A stretch of DNA of 64,000 nt from Dichotomicrobium sp964540795 (GCA_964540795.1 CAZINX010000008.1:49262-113261); one strand, 5' to 3'. Shown: positions 26,647 through 35,164, numbered from the stretch's first letter. Notes: generated by a model from the sequence alone, not told the origin. Numbers and translations are program-made.

Positions 26647-28053
26647 ATGGCTGAGACAGACGCCCAGGCGAGAGAAGAAACTCAGGGCCGTCTCATCAGC
26701 CTCGTTCTGCTCGCCACCGTTCTGCTGGTCATCGGGGTGGAATGGCACGGCGCGATGGTGTTTGTCCACGGCGCGGCGGCGGCGGTGCTGCTGTTCGTCG
26801 TTCTGGCGACGCCGCTGGTGGGCTGGTCGCGACGGGTTTTCGTGCTGGTCGGGCTGGCTCTGTCCATCGCCGCGCTCCTCACGCGATCCGACTGGCTCCA
26901 GATCATCGAGGCGGGGCTCGGAAGCGCCGCTTTCATCGCCGCCTTCTTCTCGGCCGCCGCTTGCCTGCGCAATGCCTCCGCCACCTCCGCGTCCATCGCC
27001 GCGAGCGGGCGTTATCTGGCGCATCAGCCGCCGGGCCGGCGCTATGCGGCGCTGACGGCGGGCGGGCATCTGTTCGGGATCATCCTGCTCTATGGCGCAA
27101 TCGCTCTGCTCGGCGGGATGGCCGAGGCGAGCGCGCGGCGCGAGGCGAACGCGGAAATCCGGCGCATCCGGCTCAGGCGCATGTTGCTGGCGATCCAGCG
27201 CGGCTTCGTCACGACGCTGTGCTGGTCGCCGCTGACCTTCTCGATGGCGATCTCGACCACGCTGGTGCCGGGGGCGAGCTGGGCTGATGCATTCGGTTTC
27301 GGGCTGATCGGCGCAGCGATCATGGCCGTGGCCGGCTGGGCGCTCGACACGATCTTCAAGCCGCGGCTGTCCGGGCCGCGCCCGCCCGTGCAGCGAGTCG
27401 GCACCTGGCGCAGCCTGATCCCGATGTTCTTTCTGCTGGCGATCCTGCTCTCCACCGTCGGCGGGCTGTCGGTGGCGACGGGTCTGCGCGCGGTTGCGGT
27501 TGTGCTCGTGGTGGTGCCGTTGCTGGCGGCGGGCTGGATTGCCATGCAGAACCGCTCAAACGCGCCTCTGCGCCAGGTGACGCGGCGCGCCGCCGGTTAT
27601 TCCGATGACCTGTTCAATTACCGCTCGGAGCTGGTCCTGCTGGTCATGGCGGGTTTCATCGGCACGCTGGGCGGGCGGCTTCTGCTGCCGTTTTTCGACG
27701 GTTCCAGCCTTGATCTGCTGGCGGCACCCGCCTGGGTGATCCTTGTCGCGATCGTCTGGATCATTCCGCTGACGGGGCTTATGGGCATGAACCCGATCCT
27801 CTCGGTCTCGCTGATGGCGCCGCTTCTGCCGAGCGCCGAGGCGATGGGCGTAACGCCCGCCGCAGTCATCGTCGCGATCACCTCGGGTTGGGCCCTGGGC
27901 GGGGCCAGTTCGCCATACACCGCGACGACGCTGCTGGCCGGGAGCATCGGCGGGGTCAGCGCGTGGCGCGTTGGTCTGTCGTGGAATGGCCTCTACACGG
28001 TTCTGAGCGGGCTCTTGCTCTCGGGCTGGGTGGTTGTGGTGTCGATTTTGTGA
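26647..28053 (+). CDS. Multi-spanning membrane protein, putative transporter
   Basis: 468 residues with 11-12 predicted membrane helices, arranged as two hydrophobic halves separated by a basic cytoplasmic stretch (ARREANAEIRRIRLRRML) and a second polar stretch near residue 235. The glycine-rich repeats TSGWALGGASSPYTATTLLAG and IIPLTGLMGMNPILSVSLM are the sort of re-entrant loops found in ion-transporter-superfamily permeases, but I do not recognise a specific family. No binding-protein or ATPase genes adjoin it. Substrate unknown. The downstream gene encodes a membrane-anchored CBS protein. Confidence 0.7.
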   Translation: MAETDAQAREETQGRLISLVLLATVLLVIGVEWHGAMVFVHGAAAAVLLFVVLATPLVGWSRRVFVLVGLALSIAALLTRSDWLQIIEAGLGSAAFIAAFFSAAACLRNASATSASIAASGRYLAHQPPGRRYAALTAGGHLFGIILLYGAIALLGGMAEASARREANAEIRRIRLRRMLLAIQRGFVTTLCWSPLTFSMAISTTLVPGASWADAFGFGLIGAAIMAVAGWALDTIFKPRLSGPRPPVQRVGTWRSLIPMFFLLAILLSTVGGLSVATGLRAVAVVLVVVPLLAAGWIAMQNRSNAPLRQVTRRAAGYSDDLFNYRSELVLLVMAGFIGTLGGRLLLPFFDGSSLDLLAAPAWVILVAIVWIIPLTGLMGMNPILSVSLMAPLLPSAEAMGVTPAAVIVAITSGWALGGASSPYTATTLLAGSIGGVSAWRVGLSWNGLYTVLSGLLLSGWVVVVSIL

Positions 28054-28060
28054 AACATGA

Positions 28061-28074
28061 CGATCAATTGATCG
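28061..28074. promoter_or_regulatory. 14-bp perfect palindrome upstream of the CBS gene
   Basis: CGATCAATTGATCG lies 7 bases past the stop of the membrane protein gene and about 90 bases before the CBS-domain gene. Its even symmetry suits a dimeric regulator, and there is no T-tract to make it a terminator. No regulator is identified; the site is descriptive. Confidence 0.35.
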
Positions 28075-28162
28075 CGTATTCGCGCTGACCCCTGATCGGC
28101 AGGCGGCGCTGCGCCGTATGATAGGATGTCGCACCGCGAAGACCTACCAAGGATAGTGTTGC

Positions 28163-28675
28163 ATGAAGATCAGGGATCGCCTTGAATTTGCGACGAAGCC
28201 GGAGCCGCTGACATTTCCGCCAGCCGCGCTCGTCTCGGAAGCCGCGGCGAAAATGGCGGAACTGGATTATGGTTCGGTGATTGTCGTCGACGAGCAGGAT
28301 CGCGTTCTGGGAATGGTCACCGAGCGTGACATCCTCAAGCGGCTGGTCAACAAGGATCGTGATCCGAAGCAAACAAAGCTGTCCGAGATCATGACGGAAA
28401 AGCCGCGCGCGGCGCGCGCCGATGATGATCTGCTGGAGTGGCTGGCGATCATGTCGAATGAGCGCTTCCGCCGCCTGCCGATCGTCGACGAACACGGCCG
28501 GGTCATCTCGATCATGACACAGGGCGATTTCGTCTCCTACACATGGCCGGATCTGCTGCAGAACGCCAAGCGGCTGACCAGCGCGACGGTGAGCAACAAC
28601 TACCAGATCATGATCGTGCTTGGCGGCGTGCTGGTTTACTCGGTCGCGCTGATCGGCGTCCTGCAGGCGATGTGA
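28163..28675 (+). CDS. CBS-domain protein with C-terminal membrane anchor
   Basis: 170 residues. Two CBS motifs span about residues 8-125 (AAAKMAELDYGSVIVVDEQ...GMVTERDILKRLV and WLAIMSNERFRRLPIVDEHG), forming a Bateman module that usually senses adenine nucleotides. A final hydrophobic segment (IMIVLGGVLVYSVALIGVL) suggests inner-membrane anchoring. AAGGA lies nine bases before the ATG. It follows the putative transporter by 110 bases on the same strand and could regulate a membrane partner, but that is inference. Confidence 0.85.
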   Translation: MKIRDRLEFATKPEPLTFPPAALVSEAAAKMAELDYGSVIVVDEQDRVLGMVTERDILKRLVNKDRDPKQTKLSEIMTEKPRAARADDDLLEWLAIMSNERFRRLPIVDEHGRVISIMTQGDFVSYTWPDLLQNAKRLTSATVSNNYQIMIVLGGVLVYSVALIGVLQAM

Positions 28676-28692
28676 CGCCGGGCGCCGCCTTC

Positions 28693-29007
28693 CTAGGCGT
28701 CGCCGTCCCGGTTCTCGCCCTCGCGCCGGCGGTGCCACCAGATGACGAAACGCCGCCGCCAGCGCCGGGCGAAAGGCAGATCATAGGACAGGACCAGGAC
28801 GCCGAGCGGCAACATCCAGAAGCCGAGGATCGGCAGAAAGCCAAGCAGGCCGCCGAGAATCAGCGCAAAGCCCAGAGCCATGCGCAACAGGCGCGAGCGC
28901 GGCAGTCCCATTTCATGGTTGCCGATCCTCACCTTGTGCTTCCGCTCTGGCGGCTGCTCGCGGCGTTCGCCGCGCTCCGATTTCCGGTCGCCCTGCCGTT
29001 TGGTCAT
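28693..29007 (-). CDS. Small membrane protein, conserved hypothetical
   Basis: 104 residues from the ATG at 29007. A basic N-terminus (MTKRQGDRKSERGERREQ) precedes one or two hydrophobic segments (LLRMALGFALILGGLLGFLP and ILGFWMLPLGVLVLSYDLP) and a basic Trp-rich tail (RRWRRRFVIWWHRRR). The pattern resembles the PGPGW-type small transmembrane proteins common in alphaproteobacteria. Function unknown. It is convergent with the CBS gene. Confidence 0.65.
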   Translation of the reverse strand: MTKRQGDRKSERGERREQPPERKHKVRIGNHEMGLPRSRLLRMALGFALILGGLLGFLPILGFWMLPLGVLVLSYDLPFARRWRRRFVIWWHRRREGENRDGDA

Positions 29008-29161
29008 GCGGGACCCCTGCGGCGCGCGCGGCGAATGGGCGGATAGAGTATCAACATGTCTCATTTGCTTGGGCGTTGCGAAGAGCCGATTGGTCATCTA
29101 AATTCAAGGTGGCGATGCGCGAAGGCGTTTGCTATATGCTTCTTTCCAGCGAAGGGCAAAT

Positions 29162-29236
29162 TCCCCGGTAGCTCAGTGGTAGAGCAATCGGCTGTTAACC
29201 GATTGGTCGCTGGTTCGAATCCGGCCCGGGGAGCCA
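29162..29236 (+). tRNA. tRNA-Asn (GTT)
   Basis: 75 bases with encoded CCA. Acceptor arms TCCCCGG (29162-29168) and CCGGGGA (29226-29232) pair fully; the D-loop (GCTCAGTGGTAGAGC) and T-loop (GGTTCGAATCC) are standard. The anticodon loop CTGTTAA puts GTT at 29194-29196, which decodes asparagine. Upstream, GCTATATGC is a plausible -10. Confidence 0.97.
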
Positions 29237-29411
29237 TCCCGCCGCGCACTGCCGGCCCCGCTGCGTGGTTCCAGATCGACTATCGCCAGAAGCGCGCGCC
29301 CAGACTGGGGCGATCACATAAGGTGCGAGCACAACACGCCTGTCATCTTGCTGTTTTAAGCTCACGATCGAAGTTGGAGCCTTCGACTTGACGAGGAACA
29401 GGATCGAAGCC

Positions 29412-29840
29412 ATGCAGACAACGCGCGATATGCGCGCCTTGGCGGCTTGCCAGTGCGGCGCAATCGGCATCACGCTGTCGGGTGCTCCTTCCTTTCAAGC
29501 GATCTGCGCCTGCCGCAACTGCCGCGCGCGCACAGGCTCCGCATTTGGCCTCAGCGCCTACTACGACAGAGCGCAAGTCGAGCAGACGCGCGGCGCGCCC
29601 ACCGTTTATCGCAGCCTGTCCGCCAAGGGGCGTGCCCTCGATTTCCGATTTTGCCCTACATGTGGGACCAGCGTCTGGTGGGAGGCTGAATTTCTGCCGG
29701 GCAAGATCGGCGTTGCCGGCGGCCTGCTTGAAGGCCACGACTTCAAGCCCGATGGCGCATATTTCTGTGCGTCGAAGCCAGACTGGGTCCATTTCGACGA
29801 AGCGATCCCGATCGGTGAGGGGCCGACCACCGGCTCGTAA
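29412..29840 (+). CDS. GFA-family protein (glutathione-dependent formaldehyde-activating type)
   Basis: 142 residues from the ATG at 29412. Zinc ligands of the GFA fold are visible in three clusters: CQCGAIG, CACRNCRARTGSAFG and FCPTCGTSVWW. Members are cytosolic zinc proteins; only a few have proven glutathione-formaldehyde activity, so the precise role is open. It stands alone between tRNA-Asn and the convergent trpA gene. The 176 bases before it show nothing recognisable. Confidence 0.88.
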   Translation: MQTTRDMRALAACQCGAIGITLSGAPSFQAICACRNCRARTGSAFGLSAYYDRAQVEQTRGAPTVYRSLSAKGRALDFRFCPTCGTSVWWEAEFLPGKIGVAGGLLEGHDFKPDGAYFCASKPDWVHFDEAIPIGEGPTTGS

Positions 29841-29878
29841 TCCGCGCGATGGCGCACAGGAGATAGACGCGGTCCGGC

Positions 29879-30700
29879 CTACCCGGCTTCGCGCTGGTCG
29901 CTGCGCACGCCGGCGGCGAGCTGCTCCACGAGCGAGAACACCGCAGGCGCGGTCTGCTCGGTGGCGCGGCCCTGGTCGTCGAGGTTCTCCTTGATCGCAT
30001 TGACCAGCGCCGAGCCGACCACGACGCCGTCCGCCACTGCGCCAATGGCCGCCGCCTGCTCAGGCGTCTTAACGCCGAAACCGACCGCCACTGGCAGCGG
30101 CGTATGCGACTTGATCCGCGCCACGTTGGCCGCGACCTCGCCGGTGTCGGGCGTGCGCGTGCCGGTGATGCCGGTGATCGAGACGTAATAGACGAAGCCA
30201 GAGGTGTTGGCGAGCACGGCGGGCAAGCGCGCGTCGTCGGTCGTCGGCGCGGCCAGCCGGATGAAGTTCAGCCCGGCGGCGCGGGCGGGCAGGCAAAGCT
30301 CGTTGTCCGCCTCTGGCGGCAGATCGACGACGATCAGGCCGTCCACGCCCGCTTCCGCCGCCTCGGCCACGAACCGTTCCGCCCCTCGGAAATAGATCGG
30401 GTTGTAATAGCCCATCAGGACGATAGGGGTCTCCTGATCGCCTTTGCGGAATTCGCGCACCATTTCCAGCGTCATGTCCATCTTGTGGCCCGCCTTGAGC
30501 GCGCGCTGGGAGGACGCCTGGATCGCCGGGCCGTCGGCCATCGGGTCGGAGAACGGCATCCCGAGTTCGATCACGTCCGCCCCGGCGGCCGGAAGCCCGC
30601 GCAGGATTTCCAGCGAGGTCTCATAGTCCGGGTCGCCCGCGGTGATGAAGGTCACGAGCGCGGGGCAGCGGATGGCGAAGCGGTTTTCGATGCGCGACAT
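29879..30700 (-). CDS. trpA: Tryptophan synthase alpha subunit
   Basis: 273 residues. TrpA cleaves indole-3-glycerol phosphate to indole, which tunnels to TrpB. The catalytic Glu46 (VIELGMPFSDP) and Asp57 (ADGPAIQ) are present, with LVTFITAGDPDYE at the N-terminus and the phosphate-binding GFGVKTPEQA and DGVVVGSALV loops. Usual length. It lies downstream of trpB but is separated by 223 bases holding a palindromic repeat element, rather than the tight spacing usual for trpBA. Confidence 0.96.
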   Translation of the reverse strand: MSRIENRFAIRCPALVTFITAGDPDYETSLEILRGLPAAGADVIELGMPFSDPMADGPAIQASSQRALKAGHKMDMTLEMVREFRKGDQETPIVLMGYYNPIYFRGAERFVAEAAEAGVDGLIVVDLPPEADNELCLPARAAGLNFIRLAAPTTDDARLPAVLANTSGFVYYVSITGITGTRTPDTGEVAANVARIKSHTPLPVAVGFGVKTPEQAAAIGAVADGVVVGSALVNAIKENLDDQGRATEQTAPAVFSLVEQLAAGVRSDQREAG

Positions 30701-30778
30701 TGCTATGCTCTCTGCGCTTGTTGGGGCGCCTCAGCGCCCGTCCAATTAATCAGGCCCCGTCAAGAGGAATGGCCCGCC

Positions 30779-30905
30779 GTCATCCCGTGCGCGATGCGGC
30801 GCATCGTGCCGCTTCGCAGACACGGGATCTGGCGTAGCGTCCAGAAACGGAACCGATCCCGGGTCAGCAGCGCATCACCAAATGCTGCGCAGCACCCGGG
30901 ATGAC
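30779..30905. repeat. Palindromic repeat element between trpB and trpA
   Basis: A 127-base element bounded by GTCATCCCG and its complement CGGGATGAC. Inner stems are ATCCCGTG / CACGGGAT (30782-30789 and 30821-30828), enclosing a GATGC/GCATC hairpin, and ATCCCGGGT / ACCCGGGAT (30856-30864 and 30894-30902). The outer ends pair with each other, so the whole can fold as a cloverleaf. It has the form of rhizobial palindromic intergenic elements but differs in sequence from the one at 6841-6925. It interrupts the trpBA pair and would be transcribed within the mRNA. Confidence 0.75.
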
Positions 30906-30923
30906 ACGCGCGGATGCGCACGA

Positions 30924-32141
30924 CTACATCTCCATCCCGAGATGCTCGGCGACGGTGTAGATGTCCTTGTCGCCGCGCCCGCACATGTTCATCACCAGCA
31001 GATGATCCTTCGGCAGGCTTGGCGCGATCTTCATGACCTGCGCGAGCGCGTGCGCCGGCTCCAGCGCGGGGATGATCCCTTCCTTGCGCGTGCAAAGCTG
31101 GAACGCCTCCATCGCCTCGTCATCGGTGATGGCGACATACTCGACGCGCCCGCTCTCCTTAAGCCAGGCGTGCTCCGGGCCGATGCCGGGGTAGTCGAGG
31201 CCCGCCGAGATCGAGTGCCCTTCGATGATCTGGCCGTCGTCATCCTGCAGCAGATAGGTGCGGTTGCCGTGCAGCACGCCGGGCTTGCCGCCGTTGAGCG
31301 AGGCCGCGTGGCCGTCCATCGTGTCCAGCCCATGGCCGCCAGCCTCCACGCCGATCAGGCGGGTGTTCGGCTCGTCCAGGAACGGGTGGAACAGCCCCAT
31401 CGCGTTCGACCCGCCGCCGATGCAGGCCACCAGCGAATCCGGCAGGCGGCCTTCCGCCGCCATCATCTGCTCGCGCAGCTCCTGCCCGATGACGGACTGG
31501 AAGTCGCGCACCATCGCCGGGTAGGGGTGCGGTCCGGCCACAGTGCCGATGATGTAGAAGGTGTTGTCGACATTGGCGACCCAGTCGCGCAGCGCGTCGT
31601 TCATCGCGTCTTTCAGCGTGCCGCGCCCCGACGTCACCGGGCGCACCTCCGCGCCGAGCAGCTTCATGCGGAACACGTTGGGGCGCTGGCGCTCGATATC
31701 CGTCGCGCCCATGTAGATCACGCAGGGCAGGCCGAACCGCGCCGCCACCGTGGCCACGGCCACGCCGTGCTGGCCCGCGCCGGTCTCCGCGATGATGCGC
31801 GTCTTGCCCATCCGCTTGGCGAGCAGGATCTGGCCAAGGCAGTTGTTGATCTTGTGACTGCCGGTGTGGTTCAGCTCGTCGCGCTTGAAGTAGATTTTCG
31901 CGCCGCCGAGGTGTTCAGTGAGCCGCTCGGCGAAGTAAAGCGGGCTGGGCCGGCCCGTATAGTGCGTGTTCATCGCGTCGAGTTCGGCGCGGAAGTCGGG
32001 ATCGGCCTTCGCGTCATTATAGGCTCGTTCCAGCTCCAGGATCAGCGGCATCAGAGTCTCGGCGACGAAGCGCCCGCCGAAGATGCCGAAATGGCCGCGC
32101 TCGTCCGGGCCGGAACGGAAGGTATTGGGGATTTGTTCCAT
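30924..32141 (-). CDS. trpB: Tryptophan synthase beta subunit
   Basis: 405 residues from the ATG at 32141. TrpB condenses indole with serine using PLP. The PLP lysine is K97 in LNHTGSHKINN; GRPSPLYFAERL, AETGAGQHGVA and CIGGGSNAMGLF (phosphate loop) are all canonical. An upstream start at 32162 would add seven residues. An exported hypothetical gene lies between it and trpF, an unusual neighbour for this pathway. Confidence 0.97.
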   Translation of the reverse strand: MEQIPNTFRSGPDERGHFGIFGGRFVAETLMPLILELERAYNDAKADPDFRAELDAMNTHYTGRPSPLYFAERLTEHLGGAKIYFKRDELNHTGSHKINNCLGQILLAKRMGKTRIIAETGAGQHGVAVATVAARFGLPCVIYMGATDIERQRPNVFRMKLLGAEVRPVTSGRGTLKDAMNDALRDWVANVDNTFYIIGTVAGPHPYPAMVRDFQSVIGQELREQMMAAEGRLPDSLVACIGGGSNAMGLFHPFLDEPNTRLIGVEAGGHGLDTMDGHAASLNGGKPGVLHGNRTYLLQDDDGQIIEGHSISAGLDYPGIGPEHAWLKESGRVEYVAITDDEAMEAFQLCTRKEGIIPALEPAHALAQVMKIAPSLPKDHLLVMNMCGRGDKDIYTVAEHLGMEM

Positions 32142-32204
32142 AAGGTTTCTCTTTGTCGGCAAATCTCTAAACGGACGGACTGATCGCGGGCCGGCGATGC
32201 GTGC

Positions 32205-32651
32205 CTAATCCGACCACTCATAGGTGAAGACGAGCACGTCCTCGACGACGCGCCCTGTCGGCCGGCAGCCGCTGGCGTAGACCTCGCGTTCGCCGCGCAT
32301 GACGATCCGCAGGCCGTTATCGGTAACCGGGCCTTCGACCTCATAATCCAGCGGCGCATCGCAATAGCGCGAGAAGCGCCGCGCCCGGCCCACGTAATAG
32401 TCTCCGACATTCCGGCCGTCAAACAGCACCGTGCCGCGCGTCACGCCCGCGCGCCGCATCTGCGCGCGCGGCTCCTCATATGTGAGCACGCGCTGCTTGC
32501 CGTCCGCCTGCAGGCGCATCAGCGAGCCGTTGTGATCCCAGAACGAGTCCGCAAGAGCAGGCGCGGCCAGCACGACGACGCATAGGGCGGTCAGAAACGC
32601 GACCGTGGAGGCGCGGCGCACGGGACGATTTTCGGCTGGGCTCGTGCGCAT
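32205..32651 (-). CDS. Exported hypothetical protein within the trp cluster
   Basis: 148 residues from the ATG at 32651. The N-terminus (RRASTVAFLTALCVVVLAAP followed by ALADS) is a clear signal peptide cleaved after Ala-Leu-Ala. The roughly 115-residue mature domain is beta-rich with two Cys residues (SRYCDAPLDYEV and YASGCRPTGRV) that may form a disulfide, and the recurring theme GxxxLFDGRNVGDYYVGRARRF. I recognise no named family. It sits four bases after trpF and 63 bases before trpB, so it is almost certainly co-transcribed with tryptophan genes, but nothing suggests a tryptophan function. Confidence 0.75.
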   Translation of the reverse strand: MRTSPAENRPVRRASTVAFLTALCVVVLAAPALADSFWDHNGSLMRLQADGKQRVLTYEEPRAQMRRAGVTRGTVLFDGRNVGDYYVGRARRFSRYCDAPLDYEVEGPVTDNGLRIVMRGEREVYASGCRPTGRVVEDVLVFTYEWSD

Positions 32652-32655
32652 GGCG

Positions 32656-33321
32656 TTACGCCGCCTCGATTGGCATACGTTCGGTGAAGGCCTTGGCGGC
32701 CTGCACGAAGCGGAGGATCGCGGCCGGGTCTTTTTCGCCGGGCGCGCGCTCGACACCGGAGGAGGTATCGACGGCATGTGCGCCTGTGACGCGGATCGCC
32801 TCGGCGATGTTCTCCGACGTAAGCCCGCCGGAGAGCATGTAGGGCCGATCCGGCGGGGTCTGCGCCAGCAGCGGCCAGTCGAACGGCACGCCGTTTCCGC
32901 CGGGCAGCGCGGCGGTCTTGGCTGGCTTGGCGTCGAACAGGAACATGTCGGCGGCCGGGAATGCGCTCGCGGCGATGATGTCGGCGGCGGTGGCGACCTT
33001 CACGGCCTTGAGAACCGGGCGCGCGGCCTGGCCACGGATGTCCGCGACCCGCTCCGGGGTTTCCGCGCCGTGGAGCTGGATGATGTCGGGGGCAACCGTC
33101 GTCAGGATGCGGTCCAGCTCGGCGTCGCTCGGGTCGACCAGCAGCGCGACCGTCCGAATGCGATCGCCAGCGCGCTCGGCGAGCCGGCCGGCGGCGTCGG
33201 GGTCGACATAGCGGGGGCTTTTCGGGAAAAACACGAAGCCGACGAAGTCCGCGCCGGACTCGATCGCCGCGTCCAGGGCCTCATCTCGCTTGATCCCGCA
33301 TATTTTAACCTGCACCGCCAT
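32656..33321 (-). CDS. trpF: Phosphoribosylanthranilate isomerase
   Basis: 221 residues from the ATG at 33321 (MAVQVKICGIKRDEAL), with AGAGG just upstream. TrpF catalyses the Amadori rearrangement in tryptophan synthesis. The catalytic Cys is in VKICGIKR and the general-acid Asp in MLFDAKPAK-like FLFDAKPAK; the phosphate site YMLSGGLTSENI and GVERAPGEKD are conserved. A longer frame upstream to 33546 is antisense to the intergenic and lapA region and lacks family similarity. Confidence 0.96.
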   Translation of the reverse strand: MAVQVKICGIKRDEALDAAIESGADFVGFVFFPKSPRYVDPDAAGRLAERAGDRIRTVALLVDPSDAELDRILTTVAPDIIQLHGAETPERVADIRGQAARPVLKAVKVATAADIIAASAFPAADMFLFDAKPAKTAALPGGNGVPFDWPLLAQTPPDRPYMLSGGLTSENIAEAIRVTGAHAVDTSSGVERAPGEKDPAAILRFVQAAKAFTERMPIEAA

Positions 33322-33395
33322 GCCTCTGTTATCACAGAAGCCTTGGGGCTTGCGCAAGTGCGATGTGCGGGCAACGGCGGGGCAATTCGGCGCGC

Positions 33396-33746
33396 TTAGC
33401 GCGCGGAGAGCCGGGCGACGGCGGAGCCGCCGCTTTCCTGTGCGGCCTGAAGGTCGCGGGCGAGGCGTTCGCGGTCCTTGCGCAGGCGATAGGTTTCCTT
33501 GGTGCGCCGGCGGGCGAGATCGCGCCACTTGCTCTGGCTCACCCATGCGCCGATGCCGCCGAGAATGAAGCCGACGAGCAGCGCAGCGAACAGGAACGCG
33601 AACATGGGCGCTTCGATTGCCGCGGCGGGCGCGCCCTGCGCGAACGGATCGAGCGCGAGCGTGGCGGTGTGCCGGTTCGCGATCATCAGCGCGATGATGG
33701 CGACGGCGACAGCCAGCAGGATCAGACGGCGGAAGAAGCGGATCAT
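33396..33746 (-). CDS. LapA-domain (DUF1049) membrane protein
   Basis: 116 residues. Two membrane helices (LILLAVAVAIIALMIANRH and PMFAFLFAALLVGFILGGIG) are followed by a basic coiled-coil (TKETYRLRKDRERLARDLQA). This is the LapA/YciS layout; the E. coli homologue helps control LPS synthesis through LapB/FtsH. Its place between ihfB and trpF is conserved in Rhizobiales. It follows ihfB by 32 bases and is probably in that operon. Confidence 0.85.
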   Translation of the reverse strand: MIRFFRRLILLAVAVAIIALMIANRHTATLALDPFAQGAPAAAIEAPMFAFLFAALLVGFILGGIGAWVSQSKWRDLARRRTKETYRLRKDRERLARDLQAAQESGGSAVARLSAR

Positions 33747-33778
33747 GTCTCGTTCTTTCGGCTGAGCGCGCGGACGTG

Positions 33779-34096
33779 TCAACGGCGCCGCGCCGCGCCC
33801 TTCTTGCGCGGGGCCAGCGCCGGGTTCAGCCGCTCGCGCAATTCCTTGCCAGTCTTGAAGAATGGAACGAATTTTTCGTCAACGGGGACCTGGTCGCCGG
33901 TGCGCGGGTTGCGGCCCATGCGCGCCGGGCGGTGCTTCACCGAAAACGCGCCGAAGCCGCGCAACTCGACCCGGTCGCCATGCTCCATCGCCGTCACGAT
34001 GGTCTCGAAGATGGCGTTGACAATCCGCTCCACGTCGCGCTGGTAAAGGTGCGGGTTTTCAGAAGCGATTTTCTCAATCAGCTCGGATTTAATCAT
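33779..34096 (-). CDS. ihfB: Integration host factor subunit beta
   Basis: 105 residues from the ATG at 34096. It has the HU/IHF fold: MIKSELIEKIASENPHLYQ, VELRGFGAFSVKHRPARMGRN (the DNA-minor-groove arm with the intercalating Pro in GRNPRTGD) and VPFFKTGKELRERLN. IHF beta pairs with IHF alpha to bend DNA by about 160 degrees. The basic C-terminal tail (APRKKGAARRR) is longer than in E. coli but usual for the group. It follows sppA by 40 bases. Confidence 0.95.
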   Translation of the reverse strand: MIKSELIEKIASENPHLYQRDVERIVNAIFETIVTAMEHGDRVELRGFGAFSVKHRPARMGRNPRTGDQVPVDEKFVPFFKTGKELRERLNPALAPRKKGAARRR

Positions 34097-34136
34097 GTGA
34101 TTGCCCCGCCTGCGGGCAGAAGTCATTAAATGTCGC

Positions 34137-35108
34137 TTAATTTTCAGGCTGCCAGACCGATACCAGACCGTCAAGCCTGATGGATTTGAGCCCGGCGGTG
34201 CGGCTGCCCTCAAGCGATGCGGCAAGGTCAAGGCCCGTGGCGCGCGACAGCCCGGACAGCGCCAGGTCCATCCAGCTGAACCGGTTGCTGCCTTCCGGCT
34301 TCCAGTCCACGACCCGCATGTCCTCGGGGATGCCGCGCTCCTCGCTCAGCCATTTTCTGGCCTCCCGTTCCCCGCCGATCTGGTCGACGAGGCCGATGGC
34401 CTGCGCCTGCTCGCCGGTATAGATGCGTCCCGTCCTGATGCTGTTGAGCGCGCGGGCATCGAGATTGCGCCGTTCGCTCACCAGGTCGACGAACCACTGG
34501 AAGCTAGACTGCATGACTTCTCGGGTCGCTTCACGCTGCCGTTCGGTGGCTTCCTCGAACGGGTTGGGCACCGCTTTCAGTTCGCCGCTTTTGATTTGCT
34601 CGAAATTGACGCCCAGATTGTTGAGCAGTTCGTCGACTTCGGCCCACTGGACGATAACGCCAACCGAGCCGGTGATGGAGTTGGCGCGCGAGACGATGTG
34701 ATCCGTGGCGACGGCGGCCATGTAGGCGGCTGAGGTTGCCGTCGTCTCGAAGACGGCCACGACCGGCTTGTTCTCGCCAAGCCGGCGCAATTCCGTATAC
34801 AGCGCCTCGCCGCCGGCGGTGCTGCCGCCGGGGCTGTTGATCCGGACGATGACGGCCTTGACCTGGTCGCTCTTCCCGATCCTCTGCAGCATCTGCTGTT
34901 GCTGCTGGTCGACGGAGATGAAGCCGGAGACGTCCACGCGCGCGACGTGCCCTGCCAGTCCAAACACATCGCCGACCGCGCCGGTCTGCTGCCGCGCGAA
35001 CGCGACCGCCGCAACGGCGGCGATGGCGACGACGGCGAGAACCCGCCAGAACGTGACCCGGCGTTTCAGCCGGCGGCGTTCGACAACGGCATCAGCGTCA
35101 AGTGACAC
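34137..35108 (-). CDS. sppA: Signal peptide peptidase SppA (short, 36K type)
   Basis: 323 residues from a GTG at 35108 with GAAGGAG upstream. One N-terminal membrane anchor (FWRVLAVVAIAAVAAVAFA) tethers a periplasmic serine protease that removes cleaved signal peptides. The Ser-Lys dyad is S126 (ETTATSAAYMAA) and K178 (IKSGELKAVPNP), the 52-residue spacing expected for this type; the PGGSTAGGEALY and ANSITGSVGVI segments complete the site. It lies between rpsA and ihfB, the usual alphaproteobacterial position. Confidence 0.95.
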   Translation of the reverse strand: MSLDADAVVERRRLKRRVTFWRVLAVVAIAAVAAVAFARQQTGAVGDVFGLAGHVARVDVSGFISVDQQQQQMLQRIGKSDQVKAVIVRINSPGGSTAGGEALYTELRRLGENKPVVAVFETTATSAAYMAAVATDHIVSRANSITGSVGVIVQWAEVDELLNNLGVNFEQIKSGELKAVPNPFEEATERQREATREVMQSSFQWFVDLVSERRNLDARALNSIRTGRIYTGEQAQAIGLVDQIGGEREARKWLSEERGIPEDMRVVDWKPEGSNRFSWMDLALSGLSRATGLDLAASLEGSRTAGLKSIRLDGLVSVWQPEN

Positions 35109-35138
35109 GGGTTACGCTCCTTCACAGGCACATCAGGC

Positions 35139-35164
35139 GAAAACGCGGCCAGGAAGGCCGCGTT
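35139..35164 (-). terminator. Rho-independent terminator of rpsA
   Basis: On the rpsA strand a perfect 9-bp stem, AACGCGGCC/GGCCGCGTT (35142-35150 and 35156-35164 on the plus strand), with a five-base loop, ends in a TTTT run. It lies 27 bases after the rpsA stop and just before sppA, so it should limit read-through from the highly expressed S1 gene. Confidence 0.85.
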
